This document shows positions 7,562 to 17,480 of a DNA stretch of 64,000 nt, one piece after another. Within the stretch, counting starts at the first letter, position 1; every line of letters begins with the position of its first letter. Origin of the DNA: Ideonella aquatica. Its GTDB lineage: Bacteria; Pseudomonadota; Gammaproteobacteria; Burkholderiales; Burkholderiaceae_C. The DNA lies in the NCBI RefSeq assembly GCF_018069755.1, contig NZ_JAGQDE010000005.1, positions 62,001 to 126,000 of the forward strand. Direction: 5' to 3'. A program made the position numbers and the translations under genes. The notes beneath the pieces are model-generated. The model worked only from the letters and a program-made list of their open reading frames with translations, was not told where the DNA came from and ran no database searches.

Positions 7562-9090
7562 GGCCCTCGCAGCTGCTCGCGCAGCGCCGTCTTCAGCACC
7601 TTGCCATAGGCGTTCTTGGGCAGGGCCTGCACCACCCGGTAGCGCTTGGGCCGCTTGAAGCGGGCGATGCGCGCCAGGCACAGTGCATCAAGCGCGGCGG
7701 TGTCCAGCGTGGCGCCGGGTGCGGGGACGACAAAGGCCACCAGGCGCTCGCCCCACTCGGGGTCGGGCTCGCCGACCACCGCAGCCTCGGCCACATCGGG
7801 GTGCTCCAGCAGCACCTCCTCGATCTCGCGCGGATAGACGTTGGAGCCGCCGCAGATGACGAGGTCCTTGCTGCGGTCCTTCAGCGTCAGGTAACCGGCC
7901 TCGTCCAGGCAGCCCATGTCGCCGGTCCACAGCCAGCCGCCACGCAGGGCTTCGGCGCTGGCGGTCTCGTTGCGCCAGTAGCCGGCCATCACCGAGTCGC
8001 CCTGCACCAGCACCTCGCCCACCTCGCCGGGGGGCAGCGGCTGGCCGTTGGTACCAGCCACCTGGACGCGCACCGGCGTCTGCGCCACGCCCACCGAGGC
8101 CAGGCGCTGCGCATGTTGCGGGTGGGCGCTGTCGGCCAGGTCGCGGCGACTGAGCACCGTGCCCACCATCGGCGTCTCGCCCTGGCCATAGATCTGCACA
8201 AAGCGCGGGCCCATCACGCGCAGCGCATGCTGGATGTCGGCGGCGTACATCGGCGCGCCGCCGTAGACGATGGTCTTGAAGGCGCGCGCACAGTCCTCGG
8301 GTGTCAGACTGGCCGCCTCGGCATGCGCGACCAGGCGCCGCACGATGGTGGGGGCGGCAAAGGTGGACAGCGGCCCCACGGCGGCACCCAGCGCGAACAG
8401 CTCGGCCGGATCGACGCCGCCGCTGTCGGGCACCACATGGCGCGCGCCGGCCATCAGGTGCGGCACCAGGTAGATGCCGGCGCCGTGCGACATCGGCGCG
8501 GCGTAGACCATGGCGTCATCGGGCGACACCGCGTCCACATCGACCTGGTAGCCCAGACCCATGGTCATCAGGTTGCGGTGCGTGATCATCACGCCCTTGG
8601 GACGGCCGGTGGTGCCGCTGGTGTAGAACAGCCAGGCCAGGTCGTCCGGACCACGCGGTGTCACCGGCAGCGACTCACCGGGGGCCAGCAGCGCGCCGCC
8701 CTCGTCGCTGTCGATCTCCAGCACGCGCGCCACGCCAGGCAGTGCCGCGGCGCCCTCGGGCAGCACATCGGCGCTGTGGACCACCCAGCGCGCCTGGGCG
8801 TTGTCCACGATCCAACGCAGTTCCTGCACATGCAGCCGGGCATTGACAGGCACGACCACCAGACCGGCCCACCAGCAGCCGAGCATCCACTGCGCGTAGC
8901 GCACATGGTTGCGGCTGAACAGCGCGACGCGATCGCCAGCTTGCAGGCCGGCAGCCCGCAGCCGCTGCGCCAGCGCGGCAGCACTGGCGGCCCAGTCGCC
9001 GTGGCTGGCCACCACCTGCGTGCCGCGCAGCAGCGCCGGCCGCGCGGGCGCGCGCAGCGCCTGGCGCTCCAGCAGGTGGGCCAGGTTCAT
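7558..9090 (-). CDS. AMP-forming acyl-CoA ligase (ANL superfamily)
   Basis: 510 residues, full length for an acyl-adenylate-forming enzyme. The P-loop FYTSGTTGRPKGVMITHRN, the A5 motif QIYGQGETPM, the hinge WTGDMGCLDEAGYLTLKDRSKDLV and the C-terminal lysine motif PKNAYGKVLK are all present. It would activate a carboxylic acid to its CoA thioester. The substrate pocket does not identify the acid, though the layout is that of fatty-acid or aryl-CoA ligases. First of a coupled trio with the epimerase and PPC genes; the coiled-coil gene ends 14 bases upstream. Confidence 0.9.
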   Translation of the reverse strand: MNLAHLLERQALRAPARPALLRGTQVVASHGDWAASAAALAQRLRAAGLQAGDRVALFSRNHVRYAQWMLGCWWAGLVVVPVNARLHVQELRWIVDNAQARWVVHSADVLPEGAAALPGVARVLEIDSDEGGALLAPGESLPVTPRGPDDLAWLFYTSGTTGRPKGVMITHRNLMTMGLGYQVDVDAVSPDDAMVYAAPMSHGAGIYLVPHLMAGARHVVPDSGGVDPAELFALGAAVGPLSTFAAPTIVRRLVAHAEAASLTPEDCARAFKTIVYGGAPMYAADIQHALRVMGPRFVQIYGQGETPMVGTVLSRRDLADSAHPQHAQRLASVGVAQTPVRVQVAGTNGQPLPPGEVGEVLVQGDSVMAGYWRNETASAEALRGGWLWTGDMGCLDEAGYLTLKDRSKDLVICGGSNVYPREIEEVLLEHPDVAEAAVVGEPDPEWGERLVAFVVPAPGATLDTAALDALCLARIARFKRPKRYRVVQALPKNAYGKVLKTALREQLRGP

Positions 9091-9103
9091 CGCGGGCCCG
9101 GCC

Positions 9104-9802
9104 TCACTTGCCCGAGCGGATGATCTTCTCGTGGTCCTCGTTGTAGGGCCGGTTGCCGCAGCGCTCGCTCCAGGCCAGGCGGGTTTCCTCGAAGGTGGCG
9201 ACCTCGTCGTCCAGCGCCTTGCTGCGCGCGTTCCAGTCAGCCGCCTTGACGCCTTGGGCGTCGGTGCGCTGCTTCAGGCTGTTGGCGATGGCCTCGCGCT
9301 CGGTGGTCAAGGCCTGACCTTCGGTGCGCAGCGGGCCTTCCATGGCCAGCAGCTGTTCGCGCTCGACATCCAGCGCCTTGCGCTCGCGGTCGCCGGCCGA
9401 GCCAGACGGCGGATTGGCGTTGAACTCTGTCGAGCGCTTGTTGAAGGCCTCGACGCGGTCCTTGAAGGCCACCTGGCGCTGGTTGAAGGCGCTTACCTTG
9501 GCCTGCAGCGCGGCGGCCTGACTGTCGTTGCGCAGCCCCTCGGCTTCGGCTTCGATCAGCTTGCGCTCCTCGCTCAGCGCGGTACGGCGGTTGTTCAGAT
9601 CGTCGGCCTTGGGCTTGAGCTGGTCGTACTCCTTGAGGCAGGACTCCAGCTCCTTGAAGGTCATCAGCTTGCCCACGGCGGCCTTGCCGGTGATGGTCTT
9701 GCTGGGCACGGGGGCAGCGGCGGGCTTGGTCTGGGCAGCGGCCCCCAGGCTGGCCAGGGACAGGGCCATGAAGCACAGGGCGGCGGAACGGGTCAGCGTC
9801 AT
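9104..9802 (-). CDS. Exported coiled-coil protein with paired cysteines (third family member)
   Basis: 232 residues with a signal peptide (about 1-24, ending GAAAQ). The remainder is charged helix. An early cysteine (ELESCLKEYDQLK) and a late one (WSERCGNRPYNED) bracket heptad-like stretches (LNNRRTALSEERKLIEAE, VSAFNQRQVAFKDRVEAFNKR, LTTEREAIANSL). The same plan is seen in the proteins at 2020-2529 and 2603-3121. The ATG at 9802 is preceded by GAGGA. No known domain; a periplasmic structural or scaffold role is a guess. Confidence 0.75.
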   Translation of the reverse strand: MTLTRSAALCFMALSLASLGAAAQTKPAAAPVPSKTITGKAAVGKLMTFKELESCLKEYDQLKPKADDLNNRRTALSEERKLIEAEAEGLRNDSQAAALQAKVSAFNQRQVAFKDRVEAFNKRSTEFNANPPSGSAGDRERKALDVEREQLLAMEGPLRTEGQALTTEREAIANSLKQRTDAQGVKAADWNARSKALDDEVATFEETRLAWSERCGNRPYNEDHEKIIRSGK

Positions 9803-9865
9803 CGGCGGATTCCTCGGGCAATCAGGGAAACGAAGGGCGGCATGATGCCATCGGCGCACAAGGGC

Positions 9866-10987
<1,122 letters not shown>

Positions 10988-11015
10988 GGGAAACGGGGAA
11001 GTGATCGGGTGGAAC

Positions 11016-11060
11016 GGCCAGCCGCCGGACACCGCTCGTGGCCGGGTCCGGCGGCTGGCC
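11016..11060. repeat. 15-bp perfect inverted repeat between phasin-like and KAS III genes
   Basis: Arms 11016-11030 and 11046-11060 are exact reverse complements (GGCCAGCCGCCGGAC on the left) with a 15-base loop. It lies eight bases after the stop of the phasin-like gene and 28 bases before the KAS III start, both on the minus strand. There is no U-tract, so it may be a factor-assisted terminator or an mRNA-stabilising hairpin. Confidence 0.6.
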
Positions 11061-11067
11061 AGCGAGG

Positions 11068-11760
11068 TCAGCGCTTGCGGGCGGGCTTGGCCGCCGGCTC
11101 AGCGGCGGTGGCGCCAGCGCTGAGCGCGTCGGACAGACCAATCAGCACGCCGCTGACCAGCGCGGTGTAGCTCTGCGCCAGCACCTGGGCGGCCTTGAAG
11201 CTGGCCGCGCGGCCCTCACGCAGCGCCTGCTGCATCTGGGTGGCCATCTGTTGGGCGGTGGCGCTGGCCTGGGCGCCGGCTTGCGAGCCCTGGGCCTGGA
11301 ACTTCTCGAGGACCTGGTTCCAGGGGCCTTCCATGGTGGTGCCGGCACCGACAGCGGCCTTCTTCATGGCGGCGAACATGGTGTCCTCGAACTTCTCCAG
11401 GTCATCCAGCGCCTTTTTCAGCTGCTTTTCCTGCAGGCCGACACCCTGGTCGACGAAGCGCGCCAGCGCCACCTTGTTGGCCTCGACGGCCTTGAGCAGG
11501 GCGTCATCGACGCCCGCCACGGCCGAGGCCAGCAGCTTTTCCATGTCGACCTTGGGCATGACATTCTGCGCAGCGCCAGCGCTGGCCGCCTCGGCCACCG
11601 ACTTGACGACGCTGCGGATGTTCTTGAGCGTCATCTCGCGGCCCTGCAGGGCCTTGAGTGTGGCCTCGGTGACCGCCTGGCGCAGCTGCGCGGTCTGGCG
11701 GGCGCTGGCGCCCGCGAACTGCTCGATCAACGCGTCCTGGTCGATGCCGGATTTCAGCAT
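11068..11760 (-). CDS. Phasin-like/DUF6781-type helical protein
   Basis: 230 residues, wholly helical and alanine/glutamine rich, with no signal peptide. The N-terminal half (REMTLKNIRSVVKSVAEAAS, VDDALLKAVEANKVALARFVDQG) and the middle (EKFEDTMFAAMKKAAVG) resemble phasins and the DUF6781 proteins of betaproteobacteria. The C-terminus ends in a short basic tail (AAKPARKR), recalling granule- or nucleoid-associated phasins. The ATG at 11760 follows AGGAG. A role at polyhydroxyalkanoate granules is inferred from these features only. Confidence 0.6.
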   Translation of the reverse strand: MLKSGIDQDALIEQFAGASARQTAQLRQAVTEATLKALQGREMTLKNIRSVVKSVAEAASAGAAQNVMPKVDMEKLLASAVAGVDDALLKAVEANKVALARFVDQGVGLQEKQLKKALDDLEKFEDTMFAAMKKAAVGAGTTMEGPWNQVLEKFQAQGSQAGAQASATAQQMATQMQQALREGRAASFKAAQVLAQSYTALVSGVLIGLSDALSAGATAAEPAAKPARKR

Positions 11761-11832
11761 GGAAGCTCCTGTGGGGTGGAAACAGGCCCGACGATACGCC
11801 CGTCCGGGCCGAACGGCCACACCGGGCAAACG

Positions 11833-13263
11833 TCAGTCGGCGGGCGGTGCGATCTGTTCGGCCCAGTCGACCAGGGCTTCCAGCAGGGCCTGGCCGCGCT
11901 CGTCGGCGCTCTCGGCCAGGTGGTCGATGCGCTCGCTGTAGGCCGCCAGCGTCAGTCCGCCGGCCGCCCCCTCGTGCAGTGCGGCGGCGCGCCAGTGCAG
12001 CCAGCGGGCCTGCTCGGTCTCGTCCAGCATCTGCGGGAAGTTGCGGGCGCGCCAGCGAAATACCAGCTCGGCCAGGCGCGGATCATCGAAGCTGGCGCGG
12101 CGCAGGGCCGCTGGCTCCGGGGCGCGGCGCAGGCCGTCCAGGCGCTTGCGGTCGGTGGGGGAGAGAAAGCCGCCGTAGAGGTCTTCGTCGACATCCGCAG
12201 CGCGCTCGGGCGCCGGACGGGCGAAGACCTCGGGCCAGCGCGCCGACAGGGGCTCGACCAGCGCCTTGGCGCGCTCGGCGTGCTGCAGCGCGGTGGCCAT
12301 GTCCAGGCCCCAGCGCTCGGCCTGGGCGGGCTGCAGGGTCTTGAGCTTGCCGATCACCACCGGCGACTTGTTGGCGTGGATGGTCTTGAGCGGCAGCCGC
12401 TCGACGCCGTCGGGCAGATCGGCGCTGCGGGTGAACATGCGCAGGCGCAGTGCCGCCGCATCCAGGTCGGCCAGCACGGCAGGATCGTGCGCGCAGTCCC
12501 AGACCAGCAGCTCGTTGCGGTTGGTGGGATGCAGGCCCAGCGGATAGACCAGGGCCAGGCAGCCGCGCTCGGGCCCATACATGCCCGACACGTGCAGAAA
12601 GGGCTTGCCGACACCGATCTCGTCCCACACCGCCTGCTTGTGGCGCAGGCGCAGGCAAAAATCCCACAGCCGCGGGTTGGCCTGGCGGACCAGGCGGGCC
12701 AGGCCGATGGTGGCGCGCACATCGGACAGCGCGTCGTGGGCGGCCTCGTGCACCAGGCCATTGGCGGCGCTGAGGTGCTCCAGCTTGAACGACGGCCGGC
12801 CGTCGTCGTGGGTGGGCCACTGCAGGCCGTCCGGGCGCAGCGCGTAGAGGCAGCGCACGGTGTCCAGCAGGTCCCAGCGACCGCAGTCGTTCTTGTACTC
12901 GCGGGCGTAGGGGTCGATCAGGTTGCGCCAGAACAGGTGGCGGGTGACCTCGTCGTCGAATCGGATCGAGTTGTAGCCCACGCCCACCGTGCCGGGCTCG
13001 GCCAGGACATCGTGGATGCGGCTGGCGAAGTCGTTTTCGGGCAAGCCCAGCTCGGCGCAGTGCTGCGGCAGGATGCCGGTCAGCAAACAGCTCTCGGGGT
13101 CGGGCAGGCTGTCCAGCGCGGGCTGGCAGTAGATCATGACCGGCTCGCCGATCTCGTTGAGGTCGGCATCGGTGCGCACACCGGCGAATTGCGCAGGGCG
13201 GTCGCGGCGCGGCACGCGGCCGAAGGTCTCGTAGTCGTGCCAGAAGAAGCTGAGGTCGCTCAT
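11833..13263 (-). CDS. sbcB: Exodeoxyribonuclease I
   Basis: 476 residues, matching ExoI length (E. coli 475). It degrades single-stranded DNA 3' to 5' in mismatch repair and recombination. The DEDDh exonuclease motifs are visible: HDYETFG near residue 9, GYNSIRFDDEVTRHLFWRN, and the third motif in AHDALSDVRATIGLARL. The SH3-like and C-terminal helical domains follow (PLKTIHANKSPVVIGKL; DLYGGFLSPTDRKRL). It is divergent from the APH-AAA fusion gene with only 35 bases between starts; a -10-like TATCGT lies six bases before the ATG. Confidence 0.94.
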   Translation of the reverse strand: MSDLSFFWHDYETFGRVPRRDRPAQFAGVRTDADLNEIGEPVMIYCQPALDSLPDPESCLLTGILPQHCAELGLPENDFASRIHDVLAEPGTVGVGYNSIRFDDEVTRHLFWRNLIDPYAREYKNDCGRWDLLDTVRCLYALRPDGLQWPTHDDGRPSFKLEHLSAANGLVHEAAHDALSDVRATIGLARLVRQANPRLWDFCLRLRHKQAVWDEIGVGKPFLHVSGMYGPERGCLALVYPLGLHPTNRNELLVWDCAHDPAVLADLDAAALRLRMFTRSADLPDGVERLPLKTIHANKSPVVIGKLKTLQPAQAERWGLDMATALQHAERAKALVEPLSARWPEVFARPAPERAADVDEDLYGGFLSPTDRKRLDGLRRAPEPAALRRASFDDPRLAELVFRWRARNFPQMLDETEQARWLHWRAAALHEGAAGGLTLAAYSERIDHLAESADERGQALLEALVDWAEQIAPPAD

Positions 13264-13269
13264 GCCGCC

Positions 13270-13275
13270 ACGATA
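13270..13275 (-). promoter_or_regulatory. Possible -10 of sbcB, leaderless spacing
   Basis: TATCGT on the minus strand, six bases before the sbcB ATG. It is a weaker match to TATAAT than the similar sites at uvrD and polA. No Shine-Dalgarno fits in the 35-base divergent gap. Confidence 0.3.
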
Positions 13276-13286
13276 GCAGCGGGGGC

Positions 13287-13292
13287 CACAAT
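13287..13292 (+). promoter_or_regulatory. -10 of APH-AAA gene, leaderless spacing
   Basis: CACAAT lies exactly six bases before the ATG at 13299. Transcription is expected to start at or next to the A of the start codon. No ribosome binding site is present. Confidence 0.45.
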
Positions 13293-13298
13293 CGCCGC

Positions 13299-14873
13299 AT
13301 GGCCCCCGAGGAACTCGACCTGCCGGCGCAGCAGTGTCTGGTGGCGACCTTGTCGCAGCACCTGACTGACACGCTGGGCGGCCCGGTGCACCACCTGCAG
13401 ACGCACCTGTCGCATGTGTTGCTGGCCGGCGGTCAGGCCTGGAAGCTGCACAAGGCGCTGGCCACCGACTTTGCCGATTTCCGCCGGCTGTCGCAGCGGG
13501 TGCATGACGCCCAGGAGGAGCTGCGCCTGAACCGCCGCCTGGCCGCACCGCTGTACCGAGACCTGCAGGCGGTGCTGGGACCGCCCGGCCCGGTGCGGCT
13601 CGCACCCTGGCCCGCCCAGGGCGCACTGGATGTGGCCGTGCACATGCGGGCCTTCGAACCGGACCAGCAATGGGACCGTCTGCTGCAGCGCGGCGCGCTG
13701 TCGCTGGCGATGATCGACCGATTGGCCGGCCGCCTGGTGGACTTCCAGCGCCAGGCACCTGTGGCCCCGGCCTGGGCCGATGCCGATGAGCGGGTGCAGC
13801 AGCCGCTGCGCGACACCCTGACCACGCTGGGCCGGCTGCGCCCCGACGCCCTGGACGGCTGGTCGGACTGGGCAGCGGCCGAAGGCCGGCGTCTGGCCGG
13901 CTGGCGGCGCCAGCGTTCGGCCCAGGGCTGTGTGCGCGAAGGCCATGGCGACCTGCACCTGGCCAACATCGCCCAGGTCGATGGCGAACCCATGCCCTTC
14001 GACGCCCTGGCCTTTGACCCCGCGCTGCGCTGGATAGACGTGGTGGCCGACCTGGCCTTTCTGCGCATGGACCTGGCGGCCCACCAGCGCCCCGATCTGG
14101 CCGGCCGGCTGCTGGACGCCTGGCTGCAGCGCAACGGCGACGGCCAGGCCCTGGTGGGCGAGCGTGCCGAGCGCGTGGCCCGGGCGCTGGTGCGTGCCAA
14201 GGTGGCTGCGCTGCGCCACACCCAGACCGGGCAGGCAGCCGACCGCGATGCCACCGACCACGCGCTGGCGCTGGCCCGGCGCGTGGCCCAGCCGGCTCCG
14301 CCGATGCTGCTGATCACCCATGGCCCGTCGGGCAGCGGCAAGACGGCGCTGACCGAAGCGCTGCTGGACCAGGGCGATCTGGTGCGCTGGCGCTCGGACG
14401 TGGAGCGCAAGCGCCTGCACGGCCTGGCGCCGAGCGAGGCCAGCCACTCGCCGCTGGACGGCGGCCTGAACGACCACACGGCGAATGCCGCCACGCTGGC
14501 GCGCCTGCTGGCGCTGGCCGACGCCGCACTGCAGGGCGGCCACCCGGTGTTGCTGGACGCCACGTTCCTGCGCGGCGCCGACCGCCAGGCCGCGCGCGCG
14601 CTGGCCGCGCGCCACGGCGTGCGCTACGGCATCCTGCCCTTCGACGCCGATCCGGCGCTGCTGCGCGAGCGTCTGGCGCGGCGCGCCGCCGCCGGGCACG
14701 ATGCCTCCGAGGCCAACGCCGCCGTGCTGGCGCGCCAGCTGCAGGACCGCGATCCGCTGGACGCCGACGAACAGGCCCTGTGCTGGCGGCCCGACGCGGT
14801 GCTGACCGATGCGGCAGGCGCCCCCCAGGCCCGCTGGACGACCCTGCTGGCCGCGCTGCAGTCGGCGTCCTGA
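13299..14873 (+). CDS. APH-like kinase fused to P-loop AAA ATPase
   Basis: 524 residues with two enzyme-like halves. Residues about 1-330 resemble aminoglycoside phosphotransferase/choline-kinase folds: EGHGDLHLANI is the catalytic loop (HGDLH-x-x-N) and FDALAFDPALRWIDVVADLAFLRMDL is the metal-binding region. Residues about 335-524 form a small P-loop kinase: Walker A GPSGSGKT, then LLDATFLRGADRQAARALA and a lid-like LRERLARRAA. This fusion is a widespread but uncharacterised family, often labelled 'AAA family ATPase'. The substrate is unknown. It probably acts in the cytoplasm; there is no signal or membrane segment. Confidence 0.85.
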   Translation: MAPEELDLPAQQCLVATLSQHLTDTLGGPVHHLQTHLSHVLLAGGQAWKLHKALATDFADFRRLSQRVHDAQEELRLNRRLAAPLYRDLQAVLGPPGPVRLAPWPAQGALDVAVHMRAFEPDQQWDRLLQRGALSLAMIDRLAGRLVDFQRQAPVAPAWADADERVQQPLRDTLTTLGRLRPDALDGWSDWAAAEGRRLAGWRRQRSAQGCVREGHGDLHLANIAQVDGEPMPFDALAFDPALRWIDVVADLAFLRMDLAAHQRPDLAGRLLDAWLQRNGDGQALVGERAERVARALVRAKVAALRHTQTGQAADRDATDHALALARRVAQPAPPMLLITHGPSGSGKTALTEALLDQGDLVRWRSDVERKRLHGLAPSEASHSPLDGGLNDHTANAATLARLLALADAALQGGHPVLLDATFLRGADRQAARALAARHGVRYGILPFDADPALLRERLARRAAAGHDASEANAAVLARQLQDRDPLDADEQALCWRPDAVLTDAAGAPQARWTTLLAALQSAS

Positions 14874-14902
14874 GGCGGCCACCGCGCCCCGTCCGGTTCG
14901 AT

Positions 14903-15772
14903 TCAATCGCCCGCCCCCAGCAGGCGCCAGAAGCTCGCGTGGCGCGGCAGGCCGTTCGCCGTGCGGCCGCGGTAATGGAAACCGATGCGGCTGCCCAGCG
15001 GCGGTGGTTGGCGCCGTTGGGCATCGGACAGGCCCGTGCCGATGCGGAACACGCGGCCCTGGGCATCGCGCACCGTCAGGGCGCCGACCTGACCTGCCAG
15101 CCGGCCGCGGCCAGGCACCAGGCCGATGACCACCGCCTCGTCATCGGCTTGGGGCTTGAGCTTGAGCAGCGCATCGCTGCGGCCGGCGTGCCAGGGGCTG
15201 TCGGCGCGGTGCAGCATCAGGCCCTCGCCGCCGCCAGCGACCACCTCGTGCAGCCAGCTGGACAGGGCCGCGGCATGCGGCAGGCTGCGCTGCGGCACCA
15301 CCTGCCACACACCATCCGATGGCGCGAGCTGCTGCAGTTGCGCCACCCGTTCGGCAAAGCCGCCTCGGCCAGCGGGCAGCTCGAACACCATGAAGCGCAC
15401 CGGCGCCCAATCGGCGTCGGTGGCATCGACGCGGTGGACCAGTGCCGACATGGCCTCAAAGCGGCCGCGGCCCAGCCACAGCTCGCCGTCCAGCGCGTGG
15501 GCCGGCAGGCGGGCGAGGAAGCCCGGCGGCGCGGCGATGACGCGGCCGCTGCGGCTGCGCAGTTGTTGGCCATCCCACAGCGCACGCACGCCGTCGTATT
15601 TTTCGCTGACCAGCCAGCCGGCCGGATCCGGGTGCGCGGGCGCATCGCGGGCCAGCAGCATGGCCGGTACCCTGATCGGCTGCGTCACGATCGTCACGTG
15701 CGGCTGCAGCGCCTCAGGCGCCACCTGCGCCGCTGCGCCCAGCCAGAACCCATGGGACAGGTCGAAGTCCAT
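14903..15772 (-). CDS. ATP-dependent DNA ligase, Lig E-like
   Basis: 289-residue minimal ATP-dependent ligase with an adenylation domain and OB fold only. Motif I is SEKYDGVRA with the adenylated lysine at about residue 58. Later motifs are ELWLGRGRFEAM, FMVFEL, GGEGLMLHRADSPW and LLKLKP, and the OB domain ends near FRIGTGLSDAQR. Lig E enzymes are usually exported and thought to seal nicks in DNA outside the cytoplasm. Here an in-frame TAA lies just upstream of the ATG and the N-terminus (MDFDLSHGFWLGAAA) is not a convincing signal peptide. Convergent with the preceding gene. Confidence 0.88.
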   Translation of the reverse strand: MDFDLSHGFWLGAAAQVAPEALQPHVTIVTQPIRVPAMLLARDAPAHPDPAGWLVSEKYDGVRALWDGQQLRSRSGRVIAAPPGFLARLPAHALDGELWLGRGRFEAMSALVHRVDATDADWAPVRFMVFELPAGRGGFAERVAQLQQLAPSDGVWQVVPQRSLPHAAALSSWLHEVVAGGGEGLMLHRADSPWHAGRSDALLKLKPQADDEAVVIGLVPGRGRLAGQVGALTVRDAQGRVFRIGTGLSDAQRRQPPPLGSRIGFHYRGRTANGLPRHASFWRLLGAGD

Positions 15773-15956
15773 CCTGCCACCTTAATGGCACCACCGCTGT
15801 GCGCACAACCCACTGATGGGGGAGGCGCACGCCCCGCTTCGGTGCCGCTTGTGAAGATGGGTTCGGAGGACCACCGTTTCCACCGGATGGCCCATGAGCC
15901 GACGCCTCAGCATCACGGCTTTGACCCAACGCTTCCGTCGATCAAGGACAACGGAC

Positions 15957-17480
15957 ATGGACATCCGCCTCAAACTCCCGCTGGCCTTCGCCGCCGTGCT
16001 GGTGCTGACCCTGCTGGCAGGCGCTGGCGGGCTGTGGCAAGCCCAGCGCAGCATGACCGTGTTCGAGGTCGACGTGCAGGGCCGCGTGGCCGACGAGCGC
16101 GCCGCCGATGACATGGAGTCCCACTTCAAGACCCAGGTCCAGGAGTGGAAGAACGTGCTGCTGCGTGGCTCGGACGCAGCGCTGCTGGACAAGCACTGGG
16201 CCGCCTTCCAGAGGGAAGAGAAACAGGTGGACGAGATCGCCCGGGCCCTGCGCCGGCGCCTTGAGGTGGCGTCGGACCAGGCCCTGATCGACGCTTTCCT
16301 GGCGGCGCACCGCAAGATGGCCGAGGCCTACCGCAGCGGGCTGGAAAAGTTCAAGGCCAGCGGCATGGAGTCCTCGGTGGGCGACCTGGCGGTGCGCGGC
16401 ATCGATCGCGAGCCCAGCTAGTTGCTGGACAAGTTGCAGACCTCGATCGCCGAACACAGCGCGGCGGTGGCGACGCAGGCGGCGGCCTCCGGGCGGCAGG
16501 CGATCGGCTGGAGCGTCGGCCTGATGCTGACGGCCTTGCTGATCGGCATCGCGATTGCGGTGCTCATCAGCCGCCAGGTGTCGGCCTCGCTGCAGGCGGC
16601 CATTGCCGCCGCGCGCCGGGTGGCCGAAGGCGACCTGCGCCAGGCCATCTCGGCGCAGGGCAGCGACGAGGCGGCCCGGCTGCTGCGCGCGCTGTCCGAG
16701 ATGCAGGAGCATCTGCGCGATCTGGTGGGCCGGGTGCGCGGCGGCGCCGAGAGCGTGGCCGCAGCCAGCGGCCAGATAGCGCAGGGCAATGGGGACCTGG
16801 CCAGCCGCACCGAGCGCCAGGCCTCGGAGCTGCAGCTCGCAGCCAGCTCGATGAGCGAGCTGGGCCATACCGTGCGCCGCAACGCCGACAACGCCCGCCA
16901 GGCCGCCGGCCTGGCCGCCACCGCCAGTGACGTCGCCCAGCGTGGTGGCCAGGTGGTGGGCGAGATGGTCAGCACGATGCGTGCGATCGACGACAGCGCC
17001 AAGCGCATTGCCGACATCATCGGCGTCATTGACGGCATTGCTTTCCAGACCAATATCCTGGCGCTCAATGCAGCGGTCGAGGCCGCGCGCGCGGGCGAGT
17101 CCGGCCGCGGCTTTGCGGTGGTGGCCGGCGAGGTGCGCAGCCTGGCCCAGCGCAGCGCCGACGCCGCGCGGGAGATCAAGTCACTGATCCAGGCCAGCGT
17201 CGAGCGCGTGGGCCAAGGCAACGAGCTGGCCGGTCAGGCCGGCGCGACGATGCAGGAGGTGGTGGCCGCCATCGGCCGCGTCGACCAGATCATCCGCGAG
17301 ATCAGCCAGGCCAGCGACGAGCAGAACACCGGCGTCGGCCAGGTGGGTCAGGCGGTGGCGCGCATGGACGGCCACACCCAGCAGAACGCCGCGCTGGTCG
17401 AGCAGACCAGCGCCGCCTCCGAGAGCCTGAGCCGTCAGGCCACGGCGCTGGTGGCGACGGTGTCTGCGTTCAAGACCTGA
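15957..17480 (+). pseudogene. Methyl-accepting chemotaxis protein interrupted by in-frame TAG
   Basis: Without its internal stop this would encode 507 residues of a standard chemoreceptor: TM1 (about 7-25), a four-helix-bundle periplasmic sensor, TM2 (about 178-198), HAMP, and a signalling domain with the hairpin [37 protein letters not shown]. An amber codon at 16419-16421 (codon 155) falls at the end of the sensor domain, just after GIDREPS. The frame continues intact on both sides, so one base change would restore it. AAGGA precedes the ATG at 15957. It could be a recent pseudogene, a sequencing error, or read through at low level. Confidence 0.85.

Noticed and set aside
16422-17480. Independent gene starting at TTG after the amber codon
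   Set aside because: No Shine-Dalgarno is present and the frame is the exact continuation of the receptor, so it is better described as the second half of a broken gene.
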